Positions 22,695 through 30,803 of a stretch of DNA of 34,171 nt are shown here, piece after piece (the first letter of the stretch is position 1; the number at the start of each line of letters is the position of its first letter). Source of the stretch: Kiritimatiellia bacterium. Its GTDB lineage: Bacteria > Verrucomicrobiota > Kiritimatiellia > JAAZAB01. Where the stretch lies: positions 1-34,171 of the forward strand of contig JAQUMN010000042.1 in the NCBI GenBank assembly GCA_028718125.1, given 5' to 3'. Both the position numbers and the translations under genes were made by a program. The notes beneath the pieces were generated by a model, which did no database searches, was not told the origin of the DNA, and saw nothing but the letters and a program-made list of their open reading frames with translations.

Positions 22695-22810
22695 TTTGTT
22701 TATAAAGTGGCATGAGTGGCACAAGTGGCATTGATTTCACTATCTTTTCTAAAGTCTTGTCCCATATAGAAGTTTGCCGTTTTTGACCTTAGTTATGCCA
22801 CTAACGCCAC

Positions 22811-25114
22811 TTAATCGTCCGAAGTTGCCGTTAATCCAATTCCGCGCCATGACCGTGTCCCGCCTGTGCCCTTATGCTCCAGGCACCCATGTTTGCGTAA
22901 AACCGTCGCAAACCGATTACGCGAAAGTGTATATTTTTGACCGTTTTTCACGGCCCATTTTTCGTATGCTTGGCGCAAATCGGCTGCTGTGGTACCGGAA
23001 TCTCGGTCTAACTCACAACAATCGTCGATAAAATCCTGTAGCGGATCGGTTTCGGACTGGTAGGCGGCCGTGGATTCGACTACGGCCGAACAAGTCCCTA
23101 AACCGTGTTCATTCCACAAAACTGCGCCTTTAACGGCCCAGGCAAGGAAAGCACTGGCTACCGGGTTGCCTGGTGTTGCGAGTGCGGCCAGAATTTTGGG
23201 ATCACGCTCGCTTCGTGGCACTTGATTGTTGAACGGAACGCGGCGCAATCTGTTCCACGTTGCCTCGTCACCGCCGTCCGAGAGCATCGGTGCATGGTTT
23301 GTGCACAGCCATAATTTATGAGACGGGCGGAATTCAATAGAAGACTGCCTAATTTCCCGAGCCCGCAGAGTATCGCCACCAGTTAATTGTTTGATCAGCT
23401 CCGCCGCAAACCGGCGGCCTGGCTTTGTTTCACTGGCAATGGCCAGGCGCGTACCGCATAATTTTGCAATGTCGTAATTTGCCTGGCCGCCTCGGTCTGG
23501 TTCGAGTAATGCGTCAAAGCCAATCGTCATTCCATATTCACCCAAAGCCGTCAATAATGCGGTGATGAAACATGTCTTCCCGGTATCGGTCGCCTCGCTG
23601 TAAATTATGAACAAGCATTTTTCATGAATATTTCCCGTCAGCGTATAACCGGCGGCGCGCTGCAAATATGATTCGAGCTCAATATCGCCACCGGTGACGT
23701 GTTCAATAAACCTTCGAAAAGTCGGATCCGTTGCATCTGGAATGAAATCAACGGATGAAATCCGCGTTATTAAATCTTCGCTCTTGTGTGGGAGTAGTTT
23801 TCCTATGCGTAAATCAATCGTGCCGTTCTTAACGCAAAATCGCATCGGATCCGCATCAAACATTGCCAAGGGGCGCGCCAGTCCCAAACTCGGCGAAAGG
23901 CGCGCGGCAGCATCCATTCGTCTCACCTGTTCACACGACAATGAAAAACGGAAATAATCTATTCGTTGCTGTGTTCCCATTGATTCCGGCAAAACAGAAC
24001 ATTCTTCCTTAATTTTTCGCGCAGTTTCCGCCAACCGGCGCCGAATTTCCACAAGTCCGGGATCGCGTGCCCATCGTTTGCCATCCCAAACAAACCATAG
24101 TGCGCTTTCCGTTTGATAAGCGACTTCGGCGCCATGATAAAAAGCGAAGCGTTCTGCAAGCCCCGTATCTGTTCGGGCTAACGGGTGTCCTTCTTTTGCC
24201 AATTCCAGGGGGTTACGTTCCGTGATAAGCCTGGAAACATCATCCAACCAAAATTTTGCCGGGGTCCATTCAGGCGTTGTTTCGGTCAACGTCATAATTT
24301 CAGCGCATATGGTTTCCGGTTCTTGCGCATCATGGGCATCCAAAAAGTCAACAATGTCCTGGCCGTCAGTCAAGCCGGGTAATTGGACAATTTTGACGCT
24401 GGCAGGCGGATTTAAACTGGTCAAAATCCTGGCAACTTCATCGGCATAGGCTTCTCCCGGGGCATCGTGATCAGGCAGGACTATAACCGTGCGGCCTGAT
24501 AGCTTGATCCAATCCGTTTTGCCGGCTGCCTTCGATCCCCCGGCAGATGATACAGTTGCTAGACCGATCCTTGCGGCGGCCTCCTGGCATTTCTCCCCCT
24601 CGACAACGTAAATCGGGCCATCGGGCGGTATGGCTTCGTCATGATATAATGGCCATTTCCCGACAGGTGCTTTGGGCATCCATCCGGCAGGCACAGCGTG
24701 GAATTGACGAAATGTCTTGTCTTCCTGTGTGCGGTATCTGGCAACCGCGCCGAATGGCTGACCGGATTTTGGATATAAATAAACCTGTTCTAATGTTGCG
24801 CCTTGAGGTGTGCACTGTTTGGCAGCCTGCTCAACAGACTTAAATGTCCGCGCGGATTTTAATGGCACTAGCCTTACCGATGCCGGCCTAGGCACATTGC
24901 TGGTCGGCGGCATTAAGTCGCTCATTTTTAGCTCCATTACGGCAACAATCTTCTCGGTCGGGCATCCAGCAAAACATTTTAATAGCGTCCGGCCGTCCCT
25001 GCCTTCTGAAATAGATAAGCTCGGGTTTTTGTCATCATGCGCCGGGCACTTGGCCATCCAGCCGGAGCCGTTTTTTCGAGCGTTTAATAATGTTGCAATT
25101 TCAATAGTGGTCAT
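22811..25114 (-). CDS. P4-type DNA primase-helicase
   Basis: A 767-aa replication protein. A CHC2-like zinc finger at the N-terminus (C23, H26, C47, C51) is followed by a TOPRIM primase fold (YVVEGEK, VLPDHDAPG) and, from about residue 360, a D5-N/SF3 helicase module ending with a poxvirus-D5-type winged helix. The SF3 block LAIASETKPGRRFAAELIKQLTGGD is clear. The Walker A reads YSEATDTGKTCF, with the first Gly of the usual GxGxNGKS replaced. ATG 25114 has GGAGG upstream and overlaps the HTH gene (ATGA). Such proteins replicate P4-like satellites and integrative elements. Confidence 0.88.
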   Translation of the reverse strand: MTTIEIATLLNARKNGSGWMAKCPAHDDKNPSLSISEGRDGRTLLKCFAGCPTEKIVAVMELKMSDLMPPTSNVPRPASVRLVPLKSARTFKSVEQAAKQCTPQGATLEQVYLYPKSGQPFGAVARYRTQEDKTFRQFHAVPAGWMPKAPVGKWPLYHDEAIPPDGPIYVVEGEKCQEAAARIGLATVSSAGGSKAAGKTDWIKLSGRTVIVLPDHDAPGEAYADEVARILTSLNPPASVKIVQLPGLTDGQDIVDFLDAHDAQEPETICAEIMTLTETTPEWTPAKFWLDDVSRLITERNPLELAKEGHPLARTDTGLAERFAFYHGAEVAYQTESALWFVWDGKRWARDPGLVEIRRRLAETARKIKEECSVLPESMGTQQRIDYFRFSLSCEQVRRMDAAARLSPSLGLARPLAMFDADPMRFCVKNGTIDLRIGKLLPHKSEDLITRISSVDFIPDATDPTFRRFIEHVTGGDIELESYLQRAAGYTLTGNIHEKCLFIIYSEATDTGKTCFITALLTALGEYGMTIGFDALLEPDRGGQANYDIAKLCGTRLAIASETKPGRRFAAELIKQLTGGDTLRAREIRQSSIEFRPSHKLWLCTNHAPMLSDGGDEATWNRLRRVPFNNQVPRSERDPKILAALATPGNPVASAFLAWAVKGAVLWNEHGLGTCSAVVESTAAYQSETDPLQDFIDDCCELDRDSGTTAADLRQAYEKWAVKNGQKYTLSRNRFATVLRKHGCLEHKGTGGTRSWRGIGLTATSDD

Positions 25115-25332
25115 CGTGCGCCTCCTTCGCTGCCAATCCGGCACTGCGTCTTAACGGTGTATTTATCGAGGAAATTTTCAACATCTGTGATTTTAAAAAG
25201 CGTCGTCCTGCGCCCGATCCTGACATAAGGCACCAATCGGCGTTTTTGCCAAGACGCAAGCAATCTATTTGTCAGCGCATAGCGGCTTATGACATCTTTT
25301 CTTCGCAAATAAATTGCAGGCACATTGCTCAT
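25111..25332 (-). CDS. AlpA/excisionase-like HTH protein
   Basis: A 73-aa MerR-like winged helix (LRRKDVISRYALTNRLLASWQKRRLVPYVRIGRRTTLFKITDVENFLDKY), the form used by excisionases and AlpA-type regulators of P4-like elements. Its stop overlaps the primase start. ATG 25332 is chosen; GTG 25341 is in frame. It probably controls excision and/or replication gene expression. Confidence 0.78.
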   Translation of the reverse strand: MSNVPAIYLRRKDVISRYALTNRLLASWQKRRLVPYVRIGRRTTLFKITDVENFLDKYTVKTQCRIGSEGGAR

Positions 25333-25346
25333 TTTCGCCACACAGA

Positions 25347-25478
25347 TTAACTATCAACAAGCTGCTCAACATCCTTGGCCACGTTAAATCCCGTCGTCCG
25401 GTAGTTCCGCAACCACACAAGGATTTTTGACTTGCAAGTTTTACACTCCATTGTTCGATCTAGTTCTCGCGTATTCAT
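25347..25478 (-). CDS. Possible 43-aa CxxC leader protein
   Basis: A short frame, MNTRELDRTMECKTCKSKIL..., ending DVEQLVDS, with a CKTC pair and a helical tail, 14 bases upstream of the HTH gene on the same strand. There is no good ribosome-binding site for either ATG (25478 or 25451). It is plausible as the first gene of the replication operon because the composition and charge look protein-like. Confidence 0.4.
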   Translation of the reverse strand: MNTRELDRTMECKTCKSKILVWLRNYRTTGFNVAKDVEQLVDS

Positions 25479-25542
25479 GGCTACAATCTGTCATAGTACG
25501 CCGCGTCATGCAAGCGTAACTCGTTATACTGCAAAGAGATAT

Positions 25543-25562
25543 CGTGCGCACGCGTGCGCACG
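25543..25562. repeat. 20-bp perfect palindrome, two CGTGCGCACG units
   Basis: Two tandem copies of the 10-bp palindrome CGTGCGCACG give a 20-bp perfect palindrome of strictly alternating pyrimidine-purine. It lies in the gap between the unknown 435-aa gene's terminator and the replication operon, the natural position for an operator or an origin iteron of a P4-like element. Confidence 0.7.
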
Positions 25563-25574
25563 GGTGCATAAAGC

Positions 25575-25604
25575 AAAAAGCCCCATGGTGGGACCATGGG
25601 GCTT
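25575..25604 (-). terminator. Rho-independent terminator of the 435-aa gene
   Basis: On the minus strand AAGCCCCATGGT pairs with ACCATGGGGCTT (12 bp, 3-base loop, 25578-25604) and is followed by TTTTT. It lies 28 bases after the stop at 25633 and isolates that gene from the replication operon. Confidence 0.88.
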
Positions 25605-25632
25605 AAAGGAGGGGCAATTTATGGGGCGAGTA

Positions 25633-26940
25633 TCAGACTACACTAAATTTCAAATAGTGTTTGTGATATTTAGGTTTCTTCGGATCGGTCTCGTGAGTTG
25701 CCTTGAATAGTCGCGCAAAGTAGCCTCGCAGTTCAGCCTGGTTATTGAAGACGTCCTTCACACCATTTTTGGTAGGCCATTTTGCCGTCAGCTTGCCGTG
25801 CGCTTTAAGGTGGTTACATATCTTGGCTAGGTCCACACAGGGATGATCGTCAGCTCCGGGTTTCTTGGATTCGACAATGGCGGCTCGGATGATCTCGCGC
25901 GGATCGTGGTTCAACTCGATTCGCACATCCCCATCAAGAAGCTCCGTAAACTCTGAGTTGACGCGCAGACCGACCGCAGTCTGCTTCCTGTTTTGACAGG
26001 CGGGCTCATACAGTTTTACATCCGTCAGTTCTGCCGGTGTCAGTTGGTTGCTCATTACAAAATCGGATAGATAGACGAAACTACCGTCATCGAATCGCGC
26101 ACGATACCGGACGCTGGCAAAGAGGCATTGCCAGTCTGGCCAGCGCATATCAAGGTCCGGCTTAAAGGTTTTCTCTCTGTGCGTAATGTTGTAGATTCTC
26201 TTTATGACGTTTTGGACATTATTTTTAATGTACTGCTTGAACCGCTCTCGCTCCTGCGCAAATTTCAGCGGATCAATATTCCGTTCCGCGGCCCATAGGT
26301 CATGCAGATAGTTGTTCCTGATATTGCCTGCGCCGTCCTTCACCATGTCGAAGGTCAGATTCAGATAGCCAGCCGTATCGCATCTACCAAACTTCTTGTG
26401 CGGCCCGTTAAAGATCGTCTCAACCGTTGCGAGTTTTACCTTCCGCCATTTCTGCAGTTCTGCCTGCGTTACTTTCCGGCGCGACTTAGCGCCGTACCGT
26501 TCAAAACGGTAATCATCAGCCGTCAGTTTGCTCACAACATTTTTCTCTTCCTCGTATGCTTCCCGCGCTCGTTTCTTAAAGTCTTCCCATCGCTTCCGCA
26601 ACGGCTTTTCGTCTGCATCATCAAGATACATGCACGCGCCGTAAACACGTTCCCATGGCTCGAAGTAGTTATCCCGATTGTCAAGATTAGCTTGCGCCTT
26701 GTTGGCACGGCATGGTGGCGGGAGAAGCCTATACGGTACGATCTCGACAATCTCACGGTCGGGGACCGGGTTTGACAGGAAGCGCCCATTCGGAGGACAT
26801 ACAGGATTAATTGAAGCACGAAGTGGTTGCTCGGTCTCGCTCCGTGCGAAAAAGGCTCTCCGCTGGTCTCTATCCGTCCAGCCCAGGAAGTTAATGGTTC
26901 GCACTTTCTGCTTTGCTTCCTGAATTTGTATCAGTGTCAT
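25633..26940 (-). CDS. Unknown 435-aa protein, element cargo
   Basis: A full-length, well-started gene (AGGTGAAGA before ATG 26940) with no domain that I recognise. The protein is soluble, charged and aromatic-rich. A long central helical region (about 105-150: DEKPLRKRWEDFKKRAREAYEEEKNVV) is followed by mixed segments with basic patches (KYIKNN-type, HREKTFKP), and near the end a basic, possibly winged-helix block (VDLAKICNHLKAHGKLTAKW) precedes YHKHYLKFSVV. It is transcribed as a separate unit with its own strong terminator. In satellite elements this slot often holds a phage-interference or defence gene, which is only a positional inference. Confidence 0.7.
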   Translation of the reverse strand: MTLIQIQEAKQKVRTINFLGWTDRDQRRAFFARSETEQPLRASINPVCPPNGRFLSNPVPDREIVEIVPYRLLPPPCRANKAQANLDNRDNYFEPWERVYGACMYLDDADEKPLRKRWEDFKKRAREAYEEEKNVVSKLTADDYRFERYGAKSRRKVTQAELQKWRKVKLATVETIFNGPHKKFGRCDTAGYLNLTFDMVKDGAGNIRNNYLHDLWAAERNIDPLKFAQERERFKQYIKNNVQNVIKRIYNITHREKTFKPDLDMRWPDWQCLFASVRYRARFDDGSFVYLSDFVMSNQLTPAELTDVKLYEPACQNRKQTAVGLRVNSEFTELLDGDVRIELNHDPREIIRAAIVESKKPGADDHPCVDLAKICNHLKAHGKLTAKWPTKNGVKDVFNNQAELRGYFARLFKATHETDPKKPKYHKHYLKFSVV

Positions 26941-27159
26941 TCTTCACCTGACCTTCCCTTTAGGCATGAACATTATAAAAGAAAGTCATGGCCGGTCGTT
27001 GACTGTATATTACCACGCCTATTTCCTCCGGTAAGGAGTTATCCAATAATCTGCTATTCGTTGAATTTCTTCCAGTAAATTTACCTCAATAACACTCAGC
27101 GGAGCGGTATGGCTGGCATAAACGCATCAAGACAGGAACCCCCCTGTTCAATATGGCAG

Positions 27160-27249
27160 CTATCCGTTCAGCACGTTTCTGATGCTTAGACCAACTGCCT
27201 GGAGCATTTTGGCTGGCATAAAATTCTTCCTGGCATCTGCATCATTCAT
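27160..27249 (-). CDS. Possible 29-aa protein
   Basis: MNDADARKNFMPAKMLQ... with a good AAGGTGACC leader; its ATG overlaps the stop of the upstream frame (ATGA). It is short and unrecognised, in a region with signs of decay, so it is only a possibility. Confidence 0.3.
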   Translation of the reverse strand: MNDADARKNFMPAKMLQAVGLSIRNVLNG

Positions 27250-27488
27250 ATGGTCACCTTTGTAAAAAATTCTGTACGGAGTGAATGGATTGTTATTGCA
27301 GGGAGGCCAGCGCGTGGCGATACCCCCCCCCTCCCCGGCATACCAGCCCACGTCAATGATTTACTTTGAATGTCATGCGCTCTGAATTTCACTTCCTGAT
27401 CCTGAGCTTCCCTCTCTACTTCACGACGCATAACAGGGCGTATGTCTGCTATATGGCCTTCTTGAATTATTGTCCTACTCGTTGTCAT
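27246..27488 (-). CDS. Possible 80-aa protein or remnant
   Basis: The first 43 residues (MTTSRTIIQEGHIADIRPVMRREVEREAQDQE...) look protein-like and helical; the rest is Gly/Pro-rich and random-looking, suggesting a frameshifted or truncated gene. Its stop overlaps the next ATG. There is no clear ribosome-binding site. Confidence 0.3.
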   Translation of the reverse strand: MTTSRTIIQEGHIADIRPVMRREVEREAQDQEVKFRAHDIQSKSLTWAGMPGRGGVSPRAGLPAITIHSLRTEFFTKVTI

Positions 27489-27870
27489 TCATGCGGTTGC
27501 ATTGTCTATCGCTAAATCGCTCCAAGTTATTAATCCTATCACTTTTTAGGCACCCTCAATCCGATCAATGTTTATAGGGTTATCGTCTTACCGGTGGGTC
27601 GTCTGCCCTATGCTACAATTTGCCCCAGGATCCACGATCTCGGCCTCTCACTGGTCTTCATGCACTACCTTTGCCGGCATGATTTTGCCTTCAATCGTCG
27701 GCGCTTGGTCTGCGACTAGGCCCAGATCGGCGCCCTTTACTTTTCTTTTCCTCTGCTCAAACCCATTCGCCACTTGTATTCAGACCGAAGACACCGTAAA
27801 TCCGTCCAGCTATATCTACACTTGCGGGTTCGTTGCGTTCGCCAATCTCTTTTTTACTATGGCTACAGAT
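27489..27870. other. Decayed stretch without an intact gene
   Basis: 382 bases in which the minus strand shows short coding-like pieces in different frames (for example NEPASVDIAGRIYGVFGLNTSGEW and ESVAIVKKRLANATNPQV). These look like the continuation of the decayed SEC-C gene or of a neighbour. No complete gene, RNA or repeat was found. Confidence 0.4.
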
Positions 27871-28095
27871 TCAGGTTCGGTGGTCCCGCATCGCCAGGTC
27901 CGTGTTAGGACTGTCGCATAGGATCTTCCCGATCCGCATGTCGCCCAAGCCTTCCGCACTACGGTTGATTTGTATCAGGATTGATGGAAAATATCGCGCG
28001 CCGGAAGCCGCCGCTGTTGCGCTCGATTTACCCTGTACGCAGCACTTCTTGTCGCTGCCGCAGGGACACGGATAGTTTCGTCCGAGTTATGTCAT
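27871..28095 (-). pseudogene. SEC-C zinc-motif gene with an early nonsense codon
   Basis: The frame reads MT-stop-LGRNYPCPCGSDKKCCVQGK and continues for about 70 codons to 27871. The CPCGS...CC block is the SEC-C metal-binding motif. The ATG overlaps the stop of the RhuM-Fic gene (ATGA), and one change, TAA to AAA, would restore the typical MTKLGRNYPCPCGS start. There is no other start codon before the motif. It is therefore a recently inactivated gene, or has a single base error. Confidence 0.65.
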
Positions 28096-29150
28096 GATGT
28101 ACCCCCAGCATCATTAGCACGCGTGCTTTGCGGATGGGCAATCAGGCTCACAAGCACTTGTGTCAGGATGTCCTTCTCGCCCGGACGGCTTTCGGCGATC
28201 AACAGTGTAATGGCAACCAGGGCATTGTCGGCGATGCGCTTGGAACCATCCACCCGATAAAGCGATCCGTTCTTCTCCATGAACCACAGAAATAATGCGG
28301 CTGCAATGCGCTTGTTACCGTCAACGAAGGGATGATTCTTCACAAGGAAATAAAGCAAATGCACAGCTTTCTCTTCGATACTCGGGTACACGTCCTTTCC
28401 ACCCACGCTTTGCATGACCGCGGCTAGTGTGCCGTGCAGACTGTCATCCTTTTCACGGCCGAACAGATCAGACGCGTTACATTGCGTCCGCAAGCGCATG
28501 ACGGCCATCCGTGCCTCCTCGTAGGTCACCGGTTGCGCTTTGTCACGACGGAGGCGAGGTGCCACCACGCGCTGGTGGTCATAGTCGTCGAGAAGATCGA
28601 GGGCAAGACTGTAATCGCCGACCACGCGCAGGAGTGCCGTCGCCTCGTCGCCGCTCAGTTCTCGGCGTCGGACGACATCGGCGATCAGGCGCACAGCCTG
28701 GTTCAGTTCCTTCAACCGCCGGGCATTGACCGTGAAACCCTTAATGATGTGCTCGCGCAAGATGCGTGTCGCCCAGATGCGGAACTGCACCCCGCGCTGG
28801 GACTTTACCCGGTAACCTACGGAAATGACAACGTCGAGGTTGTAGAAGCGAACCGAACGACTCACCGAACGCCCGCCCTCATTTTGAACTACCGAGCATT
28901 CCTCGGTAGTTGCCGACTCTCTCAATTCACCTTCTTTGAAGACATTACGGATGTGAAGACCTATTGTGTCGGTATCCTTATCGAACAGTGCGGACATCTG
29001 CTTCTGGCTCAGCCAAATGGACTCCTTATCCAGCCGGACATCGAGCGTTATGGCACCGTCTGGCGCGCGGTACAGAACGATCTCGCCACGGTTCGGCCCG
29101 TATTCGGCCGGCGATCCCTTAACTCGCGGTGCTATGCGCTTGTGTTTCAT
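28092..29150 (-). CDS. RhuM-Fic/Doc family protein
   Basis: A 352-aa fusion. Residues about 20-170 are a RhuM-type module (EIVLYRAPDGAITLDVRL, SIWLSQKQMSALFD, YNLDVVISVGYRVKSQRG, FRIWATRIL), and the C-terminal half is a Fic/Doc domain with HPFVDGNKRIAA, the AMP/phosphate-transfer motif. Such proteins are frequent in mobile islands and are suspected toxins or effectors acting on cell targets. GGGGAA precedes ATG 29150. No antitoxin gene is recognisable. It follows the integrase on the same strand after an inverted repeat (29181-29200). Confidence 0.85.
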   Translation of the reverse strand: MKHKRIAPRVKGSPAEYGPNRGEIVLYRAPDGAITLDVRLDKESIWLSQKQMSALFDKDTDTIGLHIRNVFKEGELRESATTEECSVVQNEGGRSVSRSVRFYNLDVVISVGYRVKSQRGVQFRIWATRILREHIIKGFTVNARRLKELNQAVRLIADVVRRRELSGDEATALLRVVGDYSLALDLLDDYDHQRVVAPRLRRDKAQPVTYEEARMAVMRLRTQCNASDLFGREKDDSLHGTLAAVMQSVGGKDVYPSIEEKAVHLLYFLVKNHPFVDGNKRIAAALFLWFMEKNGSLYRVDGSKRIADNALVAITLLIAESRPGEKDILTQVLVSLIAHPQSTRANDAGGTS

Positions 29151-29180
29151 AATGTTCCCCAGGTGATAATCATGTAACCA

Positions 29181-29200
29181 GGGGTTAATACAGTAACCCC
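29181..29200. promoter_or_regulatory. Inverted repeat upstream of the RhuM-Fic gene
   Basis: GGGGTTA (29181-29187) and TAACCCC (29194-29200) form a perfect 7-bp inverted repeat with a 6-base centre, about 31 bases before the ATG. It is placed as an operator and may mediate autoregulation. Confidence 0.45.
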
Positions 29201-29281
29201 GACATTTAACACCCCTGCATTTATATCGGTTTTTTTATGTTCCGCAATGGCCAGCAGGTCAATCCAGATCCGCTTTCCCAC

Positions 29282-30532
29282 CTATGCCGTCTGAAACTTG
29301 ATTATTTTCCCCACCTCGTGGGCTGGTTTTATATTCCAATACTGCTCCGCTTGTTGTGGCGTGGCCAGCGCCTTGTAATGATCGAACAGGAGCCCGGTTG
29401 TTGTATGCCCAAGCATCAGCGCAACCTTGTTTGCCGACTGGTATTTCTGCAACGCCATCGTCGCGTATGTGTGGCGGCCGGCGTTCTTAGGGTAGTCTGA
29501 GAAATGTTTTTTTTCGAACCCCGCCTTAAGCCGGACCCGATCAAGCTGAATGCGGTATCCTTGTCCCCCTGGCACAATTATTCCCGATTCACGTCGGCAA
29601 GTCATCAGCCATTCGATAAGGTTCGGTTCCATCTCGACATGCCGGGCCCGGCGGCGCTTGGCGACTTCCGGCCGGATTGTGATCAATCCGTTTTCAAAGT
29701 TAATGTCTTCCCAGCGTAGCTGTCGAAGTTCGCTTGTCCGAAGTCCGGCAAAAAACGAAAGCGCCAGCGGCGCAACCATACCAGGGACTTCGGCCTGCGC
29801 GGTGATCAACAACTTCTTGACTTGGTCAGGCGTCAGGATTCCAGGGAGCACACTGTCGCGTAACAGCTTCTTGCCGCGCCGGCTTGTGGATAGCGGCGCG
29901 AACGGATTCACCTTGGCATATTCCTTCTCGATCATCCAGTTGAACAGGCCGGACACGATGACTTTGAAATGCTGTCTGCTCAACGGCGAATAGGGTTTAT
30001 GCCTCCGCTTTTTTAATCCGCGCAACCATTCATCGGCATCCGAACGGGAGATGGATGTGACGGTCTTTTTCCCGAAGGTGTCGGCAAATTTTTGCAAGCG
30101 CCCGCGCAGGTCCTGCATGCTCCGATCTCGAAGGCCGTCTTCCTTCGATTGGCTTAGGTAGCGTTCAATTGCCTCATTCACCGTCAAGGCTGGACCAGTG
30201 GGCAAATCGTTGTGTTCGAGATAGAACGCGGCGCTTTGAAGGAGCGTGGTCTTGCCAGCAAGTTTTTCGAGAGATTGCAGAACGTCGATTCTCTCCTGGT
30301 CCGAAAGATGATTAAGCGACACAGTCCGGTTTTTCAACTCAACCGCCCGCTCACCGCGGAGCCTGGCCGCATCGCTCTCCGCGTCTTTCCGGTCTTTGAA
30401 TGACCGTTGGTATCTGGTTCCGTTCAAGAGCCGGCAATTGATCTGAAAGTTGGTGCCCACGCGAACAGTTCCGCTTTTGTCTTGCCACTTATATGTTCTT
30501 TCTCTTATTCTTGGCCACTGTGCTTTGCTCAT
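29282..30532 (-). CDS. int: Tyrosine recombinase / integrase
   Basis: A 416-aa integrase with an N-terminal SAM-like core-binding domain (about 115-215) and a catalytic domain. The first Arg is in GLRTSELRQLRWED, the box-II Arg in NAGRHTYATMAL, then LMLGHTTTGLLFDHY with the Tyr nucleophile. The usual His of HxxR is Asn here. ATG 30532 has GGAG upstream. The gene lies next to a tRNA-Ser gene, a common target, and begins the element. Tandem CGGTGACAAG repeats upstream may be its arm sites. Confidence 0.9.
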   Translation of the reverse strand: MSKAQWPRIRERTYKWQDKSGTVRVGTNFQINCRLLNGTRYQRSFKDRKDAESDAARLRGERAVELKNRTVSLNHLSDQERIDVLQSLEKLAGKTTLLQSAAFYLEHNDLPTGPALTVNEAIERYLSQSKEDGLRDRSMQDLRGRLQKFADTFGKKTVTSISRSDADEWLRGLKKRRHKPYSPLSRQHFKVIVSGLFNWMIEKEYAKVNPFAPLSTSRRGKKLLRDSVLPGILTPDQVKKLLITAQAEVPGMVAPLALSFFAGLRTSELRQLRWEDINFENGLITIRPEVAKRRRARHVEMEPNLIEWLMTCRRESGIIVPGGQGYRIQLDRVRLKAGFEKKHFSDYPKNAGRHTYATMALQKYQSANKVALMLGHTTTGLLFDHYKALATPQQAEQYWNIKPAHEVGKIIKFQTA

Positions 30533-30584
30533 GGGGTTTGTTCTCCGGTGAATATATGGTTACTCATTTGCCCATATAGTAACG

Positions 30585-30605
30585 CGGTGACAAGTCGGTG
30601 ACAAG
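30585..30605. repeat. Tandem 11-bp repeat, possible integrase arm-type sites
   Basis: CGGTGACAAG occurs at 30585-30594 and 30596-30605, one helical turn apart, about 55-70 bases upstream of the integrase start. Direct repeats in this place are typical of integrase arm-binding sites. No matching copy was found at the left border. Confidence 0.45.
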
Positions 30606-30669
30606 AGCTTTTATCAAGTATTTTCAATAAAACAAAAACAGCATATAGACCAATATTATCAGTAGTTTA

Positions 30670-30754
30670 GGAAGGGTGGCTGAGTGGACTATAGCACCGG
30701 TCTTGAAAACCGGCGAGCCGCAAGGCTCCGGGGGTTCGAATCCCTCCCCTTCCG
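30670..30754 (+). tRNA. tRNA-Ser (anticodon UGA)
   Basis: An 85-base class II tRNA: acceptor GGAAGGG/CCCTTCC, D arm GGCTGAGTGG, anticodon stem CCGGT/ACCGG with loop CTTGAAA (anticodon TGA at 30704-30706), long variable arm (CGAGCCGCAAGGCTCC) and a T arm GGGTTCGAATCCC. The long variable arm and UGA anticodon identify serine. The next bases are CC; the terminal A is not encoded. Confidence 0.95.
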
Positions 30755-30803
30755 CCCTTTAATACCATATCCATCGTAACTGCTATAAAGAAAGGAAATC
30801 ATC

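Noticed and set aside
27111..27222. Repeat GGCTGGCATAAA at 27111-27122 and 27211-27222, as a possible CRISPR or att repeat
   Set aside because: Only two copies of 12 bases exactly 100 bases apart, with unrelated flanks; too little to support an array or an att site.
27568..27921. 117-codon plus-strand frame in the decayed part of the element
   Set aside because: No domain or ribosome-binding site; the opposite strand carries fragments of a SEC-C gene, which explains the open frame.
30670..30754. tRNA-Ser 3' end as the attachment site of the element
   Set aside because: The element lies on the 5' side, and I could not find a copy of the tRNA 3' end near 21900-22300. Left open as a finding instead of a feature.
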